The notes beneath the pieces were generated by a model. That model had not been told where the DNA came from, did no database searches, and saw only the letters and a program-made list of their open reading frames with translations. Shown piece by piece: positions 27,416 to 36,836 of a stretch of DNA of 64,000 bases (position 1 is the first letter of the stretch; each line of letters begins with the position of its first letter). The stretch spans positions 62,001 through 126,000 of the forward strand of contig CBDFIN010000008.1 of the NCBI GenBank assembly GCA_965248135.1, written 5' to 3'. This stretch comes from SZUA-100 sp965248135 (lineage in GTDB: Bacteria; Pseudomonadota; Alphaproteobacteria; Rhizobiales; Rhizobiaceae). A program made the position numbers and the translations under genes.

Positions 27416-27922
27416 TCCCAAGGCTCAGCTATTGCCGAGGAGGCGATCAAACGCATTGCCAAACTATACGGTGTTGAGAATGAAGCGCGAGGTTGTTCCC
27501 CAACAGAGCGGGTAACTATTCGTCAGGAAAAGGCCAAACCGGTATTCGATGATCTGGAAACATGGCTACATGCGCAGTTGCCTAAAATCTCCGGCAAGTC
27601 GCCACTGGCCAGAGCCATCCGCTATACACTCTCCCGAATGCCGAAGACCCGCCCCTATCTCGATAATGGCTTTCTGGAATTGGACAACAATACTTGTGAG
27701 CGGGCAGTTAAGCCGGTGGCCATAGGCCGCAAGAATTGGATGTTCGCCGGTTCACAGCGTGGTGGCAAAGCCATGGCCATCGCCTTCACCTTGATCGAGA
27801 CCGCCAAGCTCAACGGCGTTGATCCCCAGGCTTGGCTCACCGATGTTCTTGGTCGCATTGCAGATCACAAAATCAACCGTATTGACGAACTGCTGCCCTG
27901 GAATTATCCTGCGGGCGAGTGA
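27416..27922 (+). pseudogene. IS66-family TnpC transposase fragment
   Basis: C-terminal third of an IS66-type transposase: AIAEEAIKRIAKLYGVE, QEKAKPVFDDLETWLHAQLP, SPLARAIRYTLSRMPK, then the conserved LELDNNTCERAVKPVAIGRKNWMFAGS and DVLGRIADHKINRIDELLPWN. The N-terminal part has been lost at the right boundary of IS3-A copy 1 (27413). Confidence 0.88.
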
Positions 27923-27967
27923 TCAGCAGGACGCTTACGATTAATAGGAAGTATAGGAGAATTTGTT

Positions 27968-28841
27968 TTGACTATTTTTACATATTCCGCTGCCGTATTT
28001 TTAGTGTCCTCATTTTTAATTTCGTTTTGCACCCCAGCTTATTCAGACGAAGCGGCGGGAAGATTTTTGTTTGAGCGTAAATGTTCAAATTGTCATGCTA
28101 TTGGTCAGGTTGCAGACAAGAAAATTGGGCCTCCTCTAAACAACATTATTGGTTCAGGAATTGGGTCTCAAAATTTCGATTATGGGGAACGCCTACGGAA
28201 ATTGTCACAGGGGAGAGTTTGGGATAGTGGCCGTCTAATTTCATATATGAGGAATCCTCACAACTATCGCAATGGGTATGTTGGAGATTTTGGATCGATA
28301 GGAGATCTAAGAGATCATGAAGATATATTGCTATATCTCTCAAAATTTTCAAACAACCAAGAGGCGGTTTCCGAACTTCTCGAACCCAAAGATTGCGAAA
28401 TACTTGGCAATGAAATATTGAGAATTAAAGACAATGCCAGTATTGGAGGGGTAAGCCTTCCTGTCGATGCCGCTTTTCGGCTCGAATTAAACAAATTACC
28501 CGATGGGAAATATCAATTGCTGTTAATCAGCAACATTGGAATTGAATTTGGAGGAACGGGGATTGCCTCATTTTACACAAGATATCTAAACTCGTTGCTT
28601 CCTCCCAAAACCTGTGAAGACCGACCAGCAATTGAAACGCATTCTACTATGCAGTCTCCAAATACAATCAGGTTAAGTACTCGCTTTGAATTTCAAAAAT
28701 GGGCATGTGAGAATGTTTGGATCACCACTTTCAAAACAAGATTGCTTCGATTAACTGGCGGATTTGAACATGACTTGACCCTGTCCATCGAGGACAACAA
28801 TATTCTGTTTAACAGCAAATTGATTAGCTCCACTGTTGAGG
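27968..28841 (+). pseudogene. c-type cytochrome gene, 5' part (split by ISAs1-A copy 2)
   Basis: Encodes a signal peptide (MTIFTYSAAVFLVSSFLISF, cleavage near AYS-D) and a class I-type cytochrome c domain with heme motif C39-S-N-C42-H43 followed by IGPPLNNIIG. In the place where an axial Met is usual (NPHNYRNGYVGDFGS) no Met is seen. A C-terminal domain of unknown function follows. The frame runs into the IS at 28842; TVE-codons continue in frame at 30096 after the element. AT-rich compared with the core genes, suggesting acquired DNA. Confidence 0.82.
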
Positions 28842-30085
28842 CAGGGCTGTTCAACGCTAAATGCTTGATGGTTGTCTGGGGGATTCCCAAAGCGGTATTT
28901 GTCTGAATCTATAGGAGTGTATTTGATTCGGAGGATGCACTCATGACATTGAAATTCCTGGAACTTTTATCGACGATCCCTGACCCACGCCGGGCGCAGG
29001 GCAAGAAATGGCAGCTTGGTCCGGTGATGCTGGCGACGATCCTGGCGATTTTGTCCGGGGCGACGTCCTATCGCAAGGTCCATCGCTTCATCGAGGCTCA
29101 TCGCGAGCACCTCAATGGGGCATTCGGCTTCGGCTGGGAGCGCGCGCCGGCTTATAGTGCCGTGCGAACCATCCTGCACGGGCTTGATGGTGGCGAGGTG
29201 GAGCTGGTTTTCCGCCGCCATGCGGTGGAATTGTGCGGTAGCGAACGGGGTGAAGACGTGGAAGCGATGCCGGTCGTGGCGATTGACGGCAAGACGCTGC
29301 GGCACAGTTTCGATGCCTTTAACGACCGCAAGGCGGCCCATGTTCTGAGCGCTTTTGCGGTCGATGACGCGCTGATCCTGGGACACCTGGAGGTGGACGA
29401 GAAGAGCAACGAAATCCCCGCCGCGCAAGCGATGATCAAAGCGCTGGCGCTTACCGGCCGGCTGTTTACGATGGACGCCATGCACTGTTAAAAAAAACTT
29501 TCCGGGCGGCCCGGGAGGCGAAAAGCCATCTCATTGTTCAACTTAAGGAAAATCAGCCCGGTCTGCTGCGAATAATCGAGGCTGTCGGCGAAAGAGAACT
29601 GCCGCTGGCTCGTCATGAAACCATCGACAGAGGCAAGCGCATGCGCGTCGAGACCCGCATTGTCGAGGTTTTCGATGCCGCTCAGGCGCTTAAACAAACC
29701 GGCTGGAACGGGCTCATCGTGCGTATCATCCGTGTGACGAGAGTGACATTTCTCCGCAGCGCCAAAACCGGGATGTGGAACTGTCGCGAGGAGACCTGCT
29801 TTTACGTCTGCTCCGCACCCGTCAGCGCGAAGAAAGTGGCGCAAGCCATTCGCAACCACTGGGGTATCGAGAACAGAAATCACTATGTCCGCGATGTCAC
29901 GATGCTGGAGGACGCCAGCCGCATTCGCACCAACCCTGGCATCTTCGCCAGAGCGCGCAGTTTCGCCCTTAATATCCTGCGTGCCAACGGCGAACAAAAC
30001 ATCGCAGACGCCCTGTGGCGCAACGCCCTCGACTTCACCAGAGTGCTCGATTACCAATACAAGTAATTAGCGTTGAACAGCCCTG
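28842..30085 (+). mobile_element. ISAs1-A element, copy 2
   Basis: 1244 bp, same ends as copy 1 (CAGGGCTGTTCAACGCTAA), perfect 10-bp target duplication ACTGTTGAGG at 28832-28841 and 30086-30095. Inserted into the cytochrome c gene. Confidence 0.96.
28943..30066 (+). pseudogene. ISAs1-A transposase, frame-broken (copy 2)
   Basis: Same transposase as copy 1. The N-terminal 182 codons end in TGT-TAA at an A8 tract near 29488; the C-terminal segment is read in the -1 frame to 30066. A few residues differ from copy 1 (for example GGEVELVFRRHAVEL versus GGKVELVFRQHAAQL), but the break is identical. Confidence 0.85.
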
Positions 30086-30095
30086 ACTGTTGAGG

Positions 30096-30376
30096 GTGGT
30101 GGAAGGGGGTTTGTGGGAATCATTTCCAGCTTGGCTGCATACTGGTTGAGGCCAGAGATAAGAAATACACTTAGCGGAATTATCGATCAATCTAAGGTGT
30201 TCGAAGAAGCCTCTTTTCCGAGACTTAGGATCACACCATATCATGTTCAATTCTATAATAACGCGGACACTGGAAGCTATCTCCCAATTTATACAATCCA
30301 TAATGTTGGGAAACCAATTGGGTTTGACAACGCTTGTTCACTTGCAAGAACTATTGCCAACGAAGTTCAAAAATAA
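30096..30376 (+). pseudogene. c-type cytochrome gene, 3' part
   Basis: Continuation of the split cytochrome gene after one copy of the 10-bp duplication. The in-frame reading is GGGRGFVGIISSLAAYWL ... SLARTIANEVQK and stops at 30376. Precise removal of ISAs1-A copy 2 restores one open frame of about 385 codons. Confidence 0.78.
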
Positions 30377-30473
30377 ATCTGTGGCGAAACATTCATTGGA
30401 AAACGATATGGAGAGCGCCCTCTAGTTATTTGTTGTCAATGGTGTCCTAGGTTTAGGGCAGGGCAATCGCATT

Positions 30474-31201
30474 TCAAAAGTTGTTTAGGAGTGAAAGCAG
30501 GAAATCATCATTCCAGCCAGCGCGTTTGAATTTTACGCGGTTTGATCCCTTGTCCTGATTTGCCTTTATGATGTTTAGTGCGATACGTCTGAGGGCTGCA
30601 AAATTGATCGGTGCGTTGTCTTTGCGAGCGCGATGGAGATCATCATTCATAATGACATCAAGCGACCAGTGAAGGCTGTTTTCAATTTGCCAATGCCCCC
30701 GAATAATGGTTGCAGCTTCCTGCGCTTGTGGGGGTTTTGACATGAGATAAACGCGTTCGCAGCGGCTTGATTTTCCGTTCATTTCACGTGTTGAAGTGAC
30801 ATGGACGAAGGTCTTGAGGCTTGGCCATTTGTGTGTGTCGTCAAGATATTGCGTAGTGCTGTAGACATGGTAACATCGCTCTTCAATGCGGCCATGGTTG
30901 GCGTCAGTTGAGATATATTCTCAATATAATCAGTCTCTTGATCATCAATGAAGGCCCGCACATCCGCCTGCATATCGCCCTGATTGCCCTTCAGTTGCAC
31001 ACAGTAATCGCCGCCTTCACGCACGATCAACTCACAGGTCTCGCGTTGGCAATGCAGCGCGTCAGCAGTGATCGTCATGCCCTTGATGTCGAGCATTTTG
31101 ATCAACTCACGTAGGGCCAAAATCTCGCCACCACCCTTGGCACTTTCGATAATACCGAGGCTCAAACGAGCCCCATGCGCAAAGGCGGTCACCACGTTCA
31201 G
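30474..31201 (-). pseudogene. ISAs1-B transposase, 3' part (copy 1)
   Basis: C-terminal two thirds of an ISAs1-type transposase: NVVTAFAHGARLSLGII, TITADALHCQRETCELIV, VYLMSKPPQAQEAATIIRGHWQIENSLHWSLDV and RRIALNIIKAN. Compared with the other copy (53724-54602) one G is missing between 30920 and 30921, which shifts the frame. The 5' part lies beyond the nested elements at 37778-38152. Confidence 0.88.
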
Positions 31202-31251
31202 TGAACCGCCCTGTGTTTACCGGAGAGTAAAACTCTCTAAAGGTAGACCCT

Positions 31252-31525
31252 ATGAAACAGGAAAAACACACCCCTACATATAGCCCTGAATTCCGCACAC
31301 GCGGCGTTCGTCTTTTCAACGATCATCGCGCAGATTACGCCAGCAATAACGCTGCCTATAAGGCGATAGCATCCAAGCTGGGCTGCTCTCCCGACAGTCT
31401 TCGCGCCTGGTGTCTTCAGGCTGAACGCGATGCTGGTAAACTGGCTGGCCCGACCAGCCAGGAGAAAGCCCGGATCAAGGAATTGGAGCGAGAAGTTCGT
31501 GAACTTCGCCAAGCCAATGAGATAT
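31252..31525 (+). pseudogene. IS3-B OrfA, 5' part
   Basis: OrfA with helix-turn-helix (YSPEFRTRGVRLFNDHRADY ... LGCSPDSLRAWCLQAE) and zipper (IKELEREVRELRQANE). It is cut by the Tn3-family transposon at 31525; the missing end (ILKKASAYFAQAVLDRPFRK, stop 36840) resumes at 36777-36840 after the right GATAT duplication. Confidence 0.88.
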
Positions 31526-31628
31526 GGGTTCGTCCCAACAAAGGTACGTGAAGTCCCACGGGATTTGATGTACTGATCTGATCTTTTTAGGTTTTTGCTG
31601 ATTTTGTTCCCGCGTTTTGGTTGGTGTT

Positions 31629-34600
31629 TTACGCTGCTGATTTCAGGGGTAGGATTCCGAGTTTGTCGCGGAGTTTTTCTTCTGAGAAATCGTATTCTCC
31701 AAGCATGTTGATGTGAGCCCATGACATGGGTGAGTGGATTGCGGTCAGTCGCAGCAGGTTTTCTTTGGCTTCCGCGTTTGGCGCTTTTTCTATCTGTCGG
31801 GCGAGATAAAGATAATTCCAGCAGATGATACTGTTTTTGATCAGCCGGTTGCAGGTCTCTGCGATTTCCTGTTCTTCCTTTTCTGTCTGGGCAAATTCGC
31901 GAGGGCTTCCTACGGCCACGGCGCGGGTAAAGCGGTTGGCCAACTCAACCTTGTTGAGCTGTTTTTCGATGGCTTGACGCAATGCCAAGTCGTCAATGTA
32001 GCGCAAGATGAACAGGGATTTGACGATCTGACCGAAAGCCTTGAGTGTCTGATAAAGGGCGTGCTGTCGCGAGTATGAATTGAGCCGCCGAAAGACATCG
32101 GAAGCCGTGTTTTCCTTGAGCTTGATGGTGGCAACCAACCTGAGCATATCGTCCCAGTTTTCACGAATGACGGTTTCGTTGATGGTTTTGTCAGGTTGAA
32201 TTGACCAGTCTTCGCGCGTCTGCCTTTTCGGTTTGAAGATATAGAGGGTCTGTTTGCCGACCCCCTTGATACGTGGTGCGAAGGAAAATCCTAGCAGATG
32301 GGTTAAGCCAAAGACGGCTTCGGTGTAGCCGTGGGTGTCGGTGGAATGAATGTCACTTTTGACGACGTCGTTGTGCATCAAGCCGTCAATGACATAGGCG
32401 CTTTCGCGATCTGCCGCACTGATCATCAGCGAATGCCAGAGGAAGTTGCGTTCATCGACAAAGGTGTAAGCGCTGATACCCTGTCCCTGGCCGAAGTACT
32501 TGAATGACCGGCTGGCGTGCAGGCTGTCACCACGCACTTCGAATTTCTGGCCATCACTGGCGGTGTGTAGCTGTTCCTGATTTTGGCGATAAAGATTGGG
32601 CAGTTCCATTGCGTCCATGGCTTTAACCACGGCGTCATTGGCGGCACGTATGTTGTCGATTGAGAAGCGCCAGTTGACGGTATGATCCAATTCGCTTTCC
32701 GTGACGCTTGAGGAAATACGTGCCATCTTGCGCACACCGATCCCGCAGCCCAGTCCCATGATCCCCGCCAACAAAGCAGGGTGCGATGTTGCTTGCCGGG
32801 CATGGGTTTGCTGCCAATGTTCAAAGGCAGTTAGCATATTACAGTGGTTGTTGACGGTTTCCAAAACTTGGGCGAGCGGCACATCGTGCCGCTGGGGAAA
32901 CAGATCGCCAAGCGGATCGCTCTCTCTATCATCAAGTGCCGGGGTGGCAATGTGGAACGTGCCGTCTTTGCGGATCTTCAGATGTGGGTTGGCTGCTGCA
33001 TGGGTATTCGTCGCTTGATACTGGGTAGACAGCGCTACACTCAATTTTTCGAGAACGGGTTCGGAGTTAGCAAATTCAGAAAGGCCAGCTCGTTCCAACA
33101 GAAGGGGCTTTTCCCGTTGCCAGCGTTCCTTATTGATCAAATAGGCGTCCATGGGGCGATATTTGTAAGACTGCTCAACGTTCAGGTCGCCAGATTTGAT
33201 GGCTATTGTGACAGCGTGGAACAAGAATACTTTGTACAATGAAACCCTGAAGGTGTCGTCGGCCCTGATGACGGCCAGCTTTTGATCGGCATCAAGAAAT
33301 CCCAGCGGTGCACGGGTAATGGAAAGTTCCCCATCGTTTTTGAAGTGATCAATTGCTTCCAGCAACGCTGCAGCACGTTTGTTGGGCATGAAAGTCAGCG
33401 CCCGCAATACAGAGCTGAGACGGTTTTGTAGCCTAAGGGAACGGGCTTCCAAAATGTCATTCCAGCTGGCATCCTTGGCCGTGTTTTCGAGATCGTCTTT
33501 TAGCTGGTCAAAATCACGCGTTTTTCGCTGATCCAGAAGCGCCTTTATGGCAGTGACCTTTTCCGCATCCGACAGATTAGCCGCTTCCATGACACTATCG
33601 ATTCCGCGCAGTACGCCGAAAACCGAGACCTCTAAGCCATCGACAATAATCTCAATTCGGCGTTGCTGATCCTTGCGATCCTGAACCAGTTTTTCTTGAT
33701 ATTCCCGTGTTGCCGCTGATTTAAAACTCGCCATGACGCTCAGCCACAGATCGATCATGTTATCTTGGCAGCGGTAGAACTGATGGGCCACAAAAGCTGT
33801 GGCATGGATATAGCGGTCGTTCTGATCCCGACGCTGAATCTGAAAGATTTCAGATCGAAGGACGCTGCCAGAAAAGTAGCGAATGCCAGCAATCCCAAGG
33901 TTAAGTTTTGAAAGAATGTCTCTCAGCTGATCGTGAAGTTCTGACAGCACTTCAAAATCAGAAATGGCTTCTTTGATCTTGGTGGGCTTGGTCGATTGTG
34001 ACAGCTTTTTCAGAAGTGTCAGCCGGTAGCGGTTCTGATCTTCAGGGGCCGTGAACAGCATATCAAGCAAACTACGTGGCTCGTCTCCAAGGTGGCTAGA
34101 CATCAGTGCTATCAATTCTTCTTTCCGTTCCTGAAGCCCCAACCGGATCAGTTCCAAAAGTGTTCCTGACTGGGGAACTTGCATCCGGTTCTGCATAAGA
34201 AAGTCAACGCAACGATCAAAAATCAGCCGTGGCTTAAGATGCATCCGCGCCATCGTCGCAATCTCAAGAGTCAAAGCATGTTTGGCTTTTTCATCAAAAG
34301 GCCGGAACCCATAGAAATCCAGAATAAGCTTTTGGTGGCGGGCGCGTGTTTGCTTGGCATATGTCTCCTGCGAGAAATCTATGTCTCCTAAACCAACAAC
34401 TTTAGCGACGGCTTCAATGTCACGCCCATGAAAATCTTGCGGCTGGTAAAAACGCCTGGTTGCTTTGAAATACCCGCACATCAGCAGAAAACCAATCTGG
34501 CCACCTGGGGTACGCAAGCCAGTGGCGATATTTAGCAACTTCCTGGGAAAATCGAAAAACTGTTTGCGCATACGATGGTCAAACAGTGGTGGTTGATCGA

Positions 34601-34643
34601 AAACCTCCTTTTCGTTCTTGGTGAGAATATGCATTCTTGCCAT
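31629..34643 (-). CDS. tnpA: Tn3-family transposase TnpA
   Basis: 1004-residue DDE transposase, the usual length for the Tn3 family, with an intact frame. The N-terminal DNA-binding part (RMRKQFFDFPRKLLNIATG, GYFKATRRFYQP) and the C-terminal catalytic domain are present, including STDTHGYTEAVFGLTHLLGFSFAPRI (Asp region) and the closing NMLGEYDFSEEKL. It binds the 34-38 bp ends and performs replicative transposition, with cointegrates resolved by the neighbouring TnpR. Confidence 0.95.
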   Translation of the reverse strand: MARMHILTKNEKEVFDQPPLFDHRMRKQFFDFPRKLLNIATGLRTPGGQIGFLLMCGYFKATRRFYQPQDFHGRDIEAVAKVVGLGDIDFSQETYAKQTRARHQKLILDFYGFRPFDEKAKHALTLEIATMARMHLKPRLIFDRCVDFLMQNRMQVPQSGTLLELIRLGLQERKEELIALMSSHLGDEPRSLLDMLFTAPEDQNRYRLTLLKKLSQSTKPTKIKEAISDFEVLSELHDQLRDILSKLNLGIAGIRYFSGSVLRSEIFQIQRRDQNDRYIHATAFVAHQFYRCQDNMIDLWLSVMASFKSAATREYQEKLVQDRKDQQRRIEIIVDGLEVSVFGVLRGIDSVMEAANLSDAEKVTAIKALLDQRKTRDFDQLKDDLENTAKDASWNDILEARSLRLQNRLSSVLRALTFMPNKRAAALLEAIDHFKNDGELSITRAPLGFLDADQKLAVIRADDTFRVSLYKVFLFHAVTIAIKSGDLNVEQSYKYRPMDAYLINKERWQREKPLLLERAGLSEFANSEPVLEKLSVALSTQYQATNTHAAANPHLKIRKDGTFHIATPALDDRESDPLGDLFPQRHDVPLAQVLETVNNHCNMLTAFEHWQQTHARQATSHPALLAGIMGLGCGIGVRKMARISSSVTESELDHTVNWRFSIDNIRAANDAVVKAMDAMELPNLYRQNQEQLHTASDGQKFEVRGDSLHASRSFKYFGQGQGISAYTFVDERNFLWHSLMISAADRESAYVIDGLMHNDVVKSDIHSTDTHGYTEAVFGLTHLLGFSFAPRIKGVGKQTLYIFKPKRQTREDWSIQPDKTINETVIRENWDDMLRLVATIKLKENTASDVFRRLNSYSRQHALYQTLKAFGQIVKSLFILRYIDDLALRQAIEKQLNKVELANRFTRAVAVGSPREFAQTEKEEQEIAETCNRLIKNSIICWNYLYLARQIEKAPNAEAKENLLRLTAIHSPMSWAHINMLGEYDFSEEKLRDKLGILPLKSAA

Positions 34644-34774
34644 GGGCGACCCTATATCTGATGTCCTAAAAGGGACGATTGCGGACAGGGCTTAAAAACC
34701 CGTCCGTAAATTAGCTTGCAATATTATAGGACGCAGGTAGAATTCCGTACAGCCATTTCGTAACAAATAGGCCC
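34644..34774. promoter_or_regulatory. tnpA-tnpR intergenic region, presumed res site
   Basis: 131 bases between the divergent tnpA and tnpR genes. In this transposon family the segment holds both promoters and the resolution site where TnpR acts. The sequence includes GGACAGGG/CCCGTCC-like inverted pieces around 34683-34705, but subsites cannot be assigned by eye. Confidence 0.55.
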
Positions 34775-35350
34775 ATGTCACGCACCTTCGCCTACGCACG
34801 AGTATCAACTCTCGATCAAACCCCAGAAAACCAAATCCGGGAAATCGAGGCCGCAGGGTTCGCTATCGAACCTCACCGGATCATCTCTGAAACAATCTCG
34901 GGATCAATGGCTATCGCGCAACGTGAAGGCTTCTCAAAGCTTCTCGGTAAAATGGAAATGGGCGATGTGCTAATCGTCACCAAACTCGACCGGCTAGGTC
35001 GTGATGCCATCGATGTCAGCACCACCGTGGCTAAACTCGAAGAGATCGGCATCCGCGTACACTGCCTCGCCCTCGGTGGCGTAGACCTGACCAGCTCTGC
35101 CGGAAAGATGACCATGGGCGTAATCAATGCAGTCGCACAATTCGAACGCGACCTGCTTATCGAACGCACTCAATCCGGGTTGGCGCGGGCAAAAGCAGAA
35201 GGAAAACCGTTAGGACGCCCATCGGCACTATCGGACGACCAACAGATACTAGTGAAAGATAAAATCCAAAAAGGAGAGACAATCTCAGCGATTGCACGGG
35301 AATTCGAAACCAGCAGACAGACCATCATGCGTGTCAGGGATCAGCAATAA
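34775..35350 (+). CDS. tnpR: Tn3-family serine resolvase TnpR
   Basis: 191-residue serine recombinase: FAYARVSTLDQ with catalytic Ser11, LIVTKLDRLGRDA (Arg-rich active site), GKMTMGVINAVAQFERDLLIERTQSGLARA, and a C-terminal helix-turn-helix (ISAIAREFETSRQTIMRV). Resolves transposition cointegrates at res. IS3-A copy 2 inserted 3 bases after its stop. Confidence 0.95.
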   Translation: MSRTFAYARVSTLDQTPENQIREIEAAGFAIEPHRIISETISGSMAIAQREGFSKLLGKMEMGDVLIVTKLDRLGRDAIDVSTTVAKLEEIGIRVHCLALGGVDLTSSAGKMTMGVINAVAQFERDLLIERTQSGLARAKAEGKPLGRPSALSDDQQILVKDKIQKGETISAIAREFETSRQTIMRVRDQQ

Positions 35351-35391
35351 TTCTGAACCGCCCCGGGTTTACCGGAGGCTGATTAGTTTGT

Positions 35392-36237
35392 TTATGCGAC
35401 TAATTCTAACTGGTTTATCTGTGCATAGTACAGCTCCTCTGCTTCAGCGGGCGGAATATTTCCGATTGGTTCCAGCAGGCGACGGTTGTTGAACCAGTCA
35501 ACCCATTTGAGGGTCGCCATTTCAACATCATCAATGCTGCGCCATGAACTCTTTCGATGAATGACTTCGGCCTTGTAAAGTCCATTGATGGTTTCGGCCA
35601 AGGCGTTGTCATATGAGTCGCCGACACTGCCAACGGATGGCTCAATCCCGGCCTCGGCCAACCGCTCGGTGTAGCGGATCGAGACATACTGAACGCCCCG
35701 GTCACTGTGATGGATCAGCCCGTCTTGTTGAACCGGCCGTCGATCATAAAGAGTCTGTTCCAGAGCATCCAGAACGAAGTCCGTTTTGGCAGAACGGGAT
35801 ACCCGCCAGCCAACAATCCGGCGGGCAAATACATCGATGATGAAAGCGACATAGGCAAATCCCTGCCAGGTGGAGACAAAGGTAAAATCACTCACCCACA
35901 GCATATTGGGTGCAGGCGCGTTGAATTCTCTGTTCACATGGTCGCGTGGGCACGGGGCAACCGGATTGCTGAAGGTGGTTTTTATCGCCTTTCCTCTGAT
36001 AACGCCCTGTATTCCAAGCTGTTTCATCAACCGCTCCACAGTACAACGCGCGACATCAAAATCCTCTCGCTGCATCTGTCGCCAGACTTTGCGCACCCCG
36101 TAAACTTCATGATTGTCATCCCAAACACGTTGGATCTCAGGGCGTAATTCTGCATCTCGTTTGGCGCGATCACTGGCCAGACTGGGATCACGGGCAATAG
36201 CTGCATGGGAATGATATGTTGAAGGGGCAATCGGCAA
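35392..36237 (-). CDS. IS3-A OrfB, integrase core (copy 2)
   Basis: DDE catalytic subunit with VSDFTFVSTWQGF, HHSDRGVQYVS and DNALAETINGLYKAE; natural C-terminus YYAQINQLELVA. The frame break upstream (FIDDHRDDHG lies in a different frame) is the same as in copy 1. Confidence 0.82.
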   Translation of the reverse strand: MPIAPSTYHSHAAIARDPSLASDRAKRDAELRPEIQRVWDDNHEVYGVRKVWRQMQREDFDVARCTVERLMKQLGIQGVIRGKAIKTTFSNPVAPCPRDHVNREFNAPAPNMLWVSDFTFVSTWQGFAYVAFIIDVFARRIVGWRVSRSAKTDFVLDALEQTLYDRRPVQQDGLIHHSDRGVQYVSIRYTERLAEAGIEPSVGSVGDSYDNALAETINGLYKAEVIHRKSSWRSIDDVEMATLKWVDWFNNRRLLEPIGNIPPAEAEELYYAQINQLELVA

Positions 36238-36312
36238 AACCTTGCAGATTGGCCAGAATATAACAGTGGCCCGTGATCATCACGATGATCATCGATAAAC
36301 ATCTTCATCTTC

Positions 36313-36687
36313 TCAGTGGGCGCCCACAATCATGGCTCGCTCCGCCTGGGCAAAGTTGACCGCCAAAACGCCATTGGTTCGAGTGACAAGGTCAACGCGA
36401 GACGCTTTCCTGAGAATTTCATTGGCCTGACGCAATTCCCGGACTTCGCGCTCCAACGCTTTGATGCGCTCACGCTCGTCACTCGTCACCCCATCGCGCA
36501 AGCCAGTGTCCGTCTCTTCCTGACGAAGCCATTTGCGAAGCGTTTCTGCCGTGCAGCCAATTTTGGGTGCAATTGCAGAAATCGTCGCCCACTGACTGTC
36601 ATAATTTTGTTGATGTTCCAACACCATCCGAACGGCACGCGCACGCACTTCAGGTGAATATCTCTTCGATCTCTTGTTCTTTTCCAT
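36313..36687 (-). CDS. IS3-A OrfA (copy 2)
   Basis: 124 residues, nearly identical to copy 1 OrfA (SQWATISAI instead of SQWSAISAI): helix-turn-helix followed by a zipper helix. Confidence 0.85.
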   Translation of the reverse strand: MEKNKRSKRYSPEVRARAVRMVLEHQQNYDSQWATISAIAPKIGCTAETLRKWLRQEETDTGLRDGVTSDERERIKALEREVRELRQANEILRKASRVDLVTRTNGVLAVNFAQAERAMIVGAH

Positions 36688-36836
36688 AGCTCCAAATTAT
36701 CCTATCTTTGGAGCCTCCGGTAAACCCGGGGCGGTTCATTCTGTGGGACTTCACGTACCTTTGTTGGGATAGACCCGATATTAAAGAAGGCCTCTGCATA
36801 TTTTGCCCAGGCGGTGCTCGACCGCCCGTTTCGCAA

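Larger units (their letters stand above)
35354..36738 (-). mobile_element. IS3-A element, copy 2 (innermost level 4)
   Basis: 1385 bp, ends TGAACCGCCCCGGGTTTACC and its complement, 3-bp target duplication TTC (35351-35353 and 36739-36741). It sits between tnpR and the right end of the Tn3 transposon. This is the uninterrupted reference for copy 1. Confidence 0.95.
31526..36776. mobile_element. Tn3-family transposon without cargo (level 3)
   Basis: Inverted ends of about 34 bp share TCCCAACAAAGGTACGTG; the left begins GGGTTCG, the right GGGTCTA (mismatches at positions 5-7). Perfect 5-bp target duplication GATAT at 31521-31525 and 36777-36781. It holds only tnpA and tnpR, divergently arranged; removing IS3-A copy 2 leaves 3863 bp with no passenger gene. 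Confidence 0.95.
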
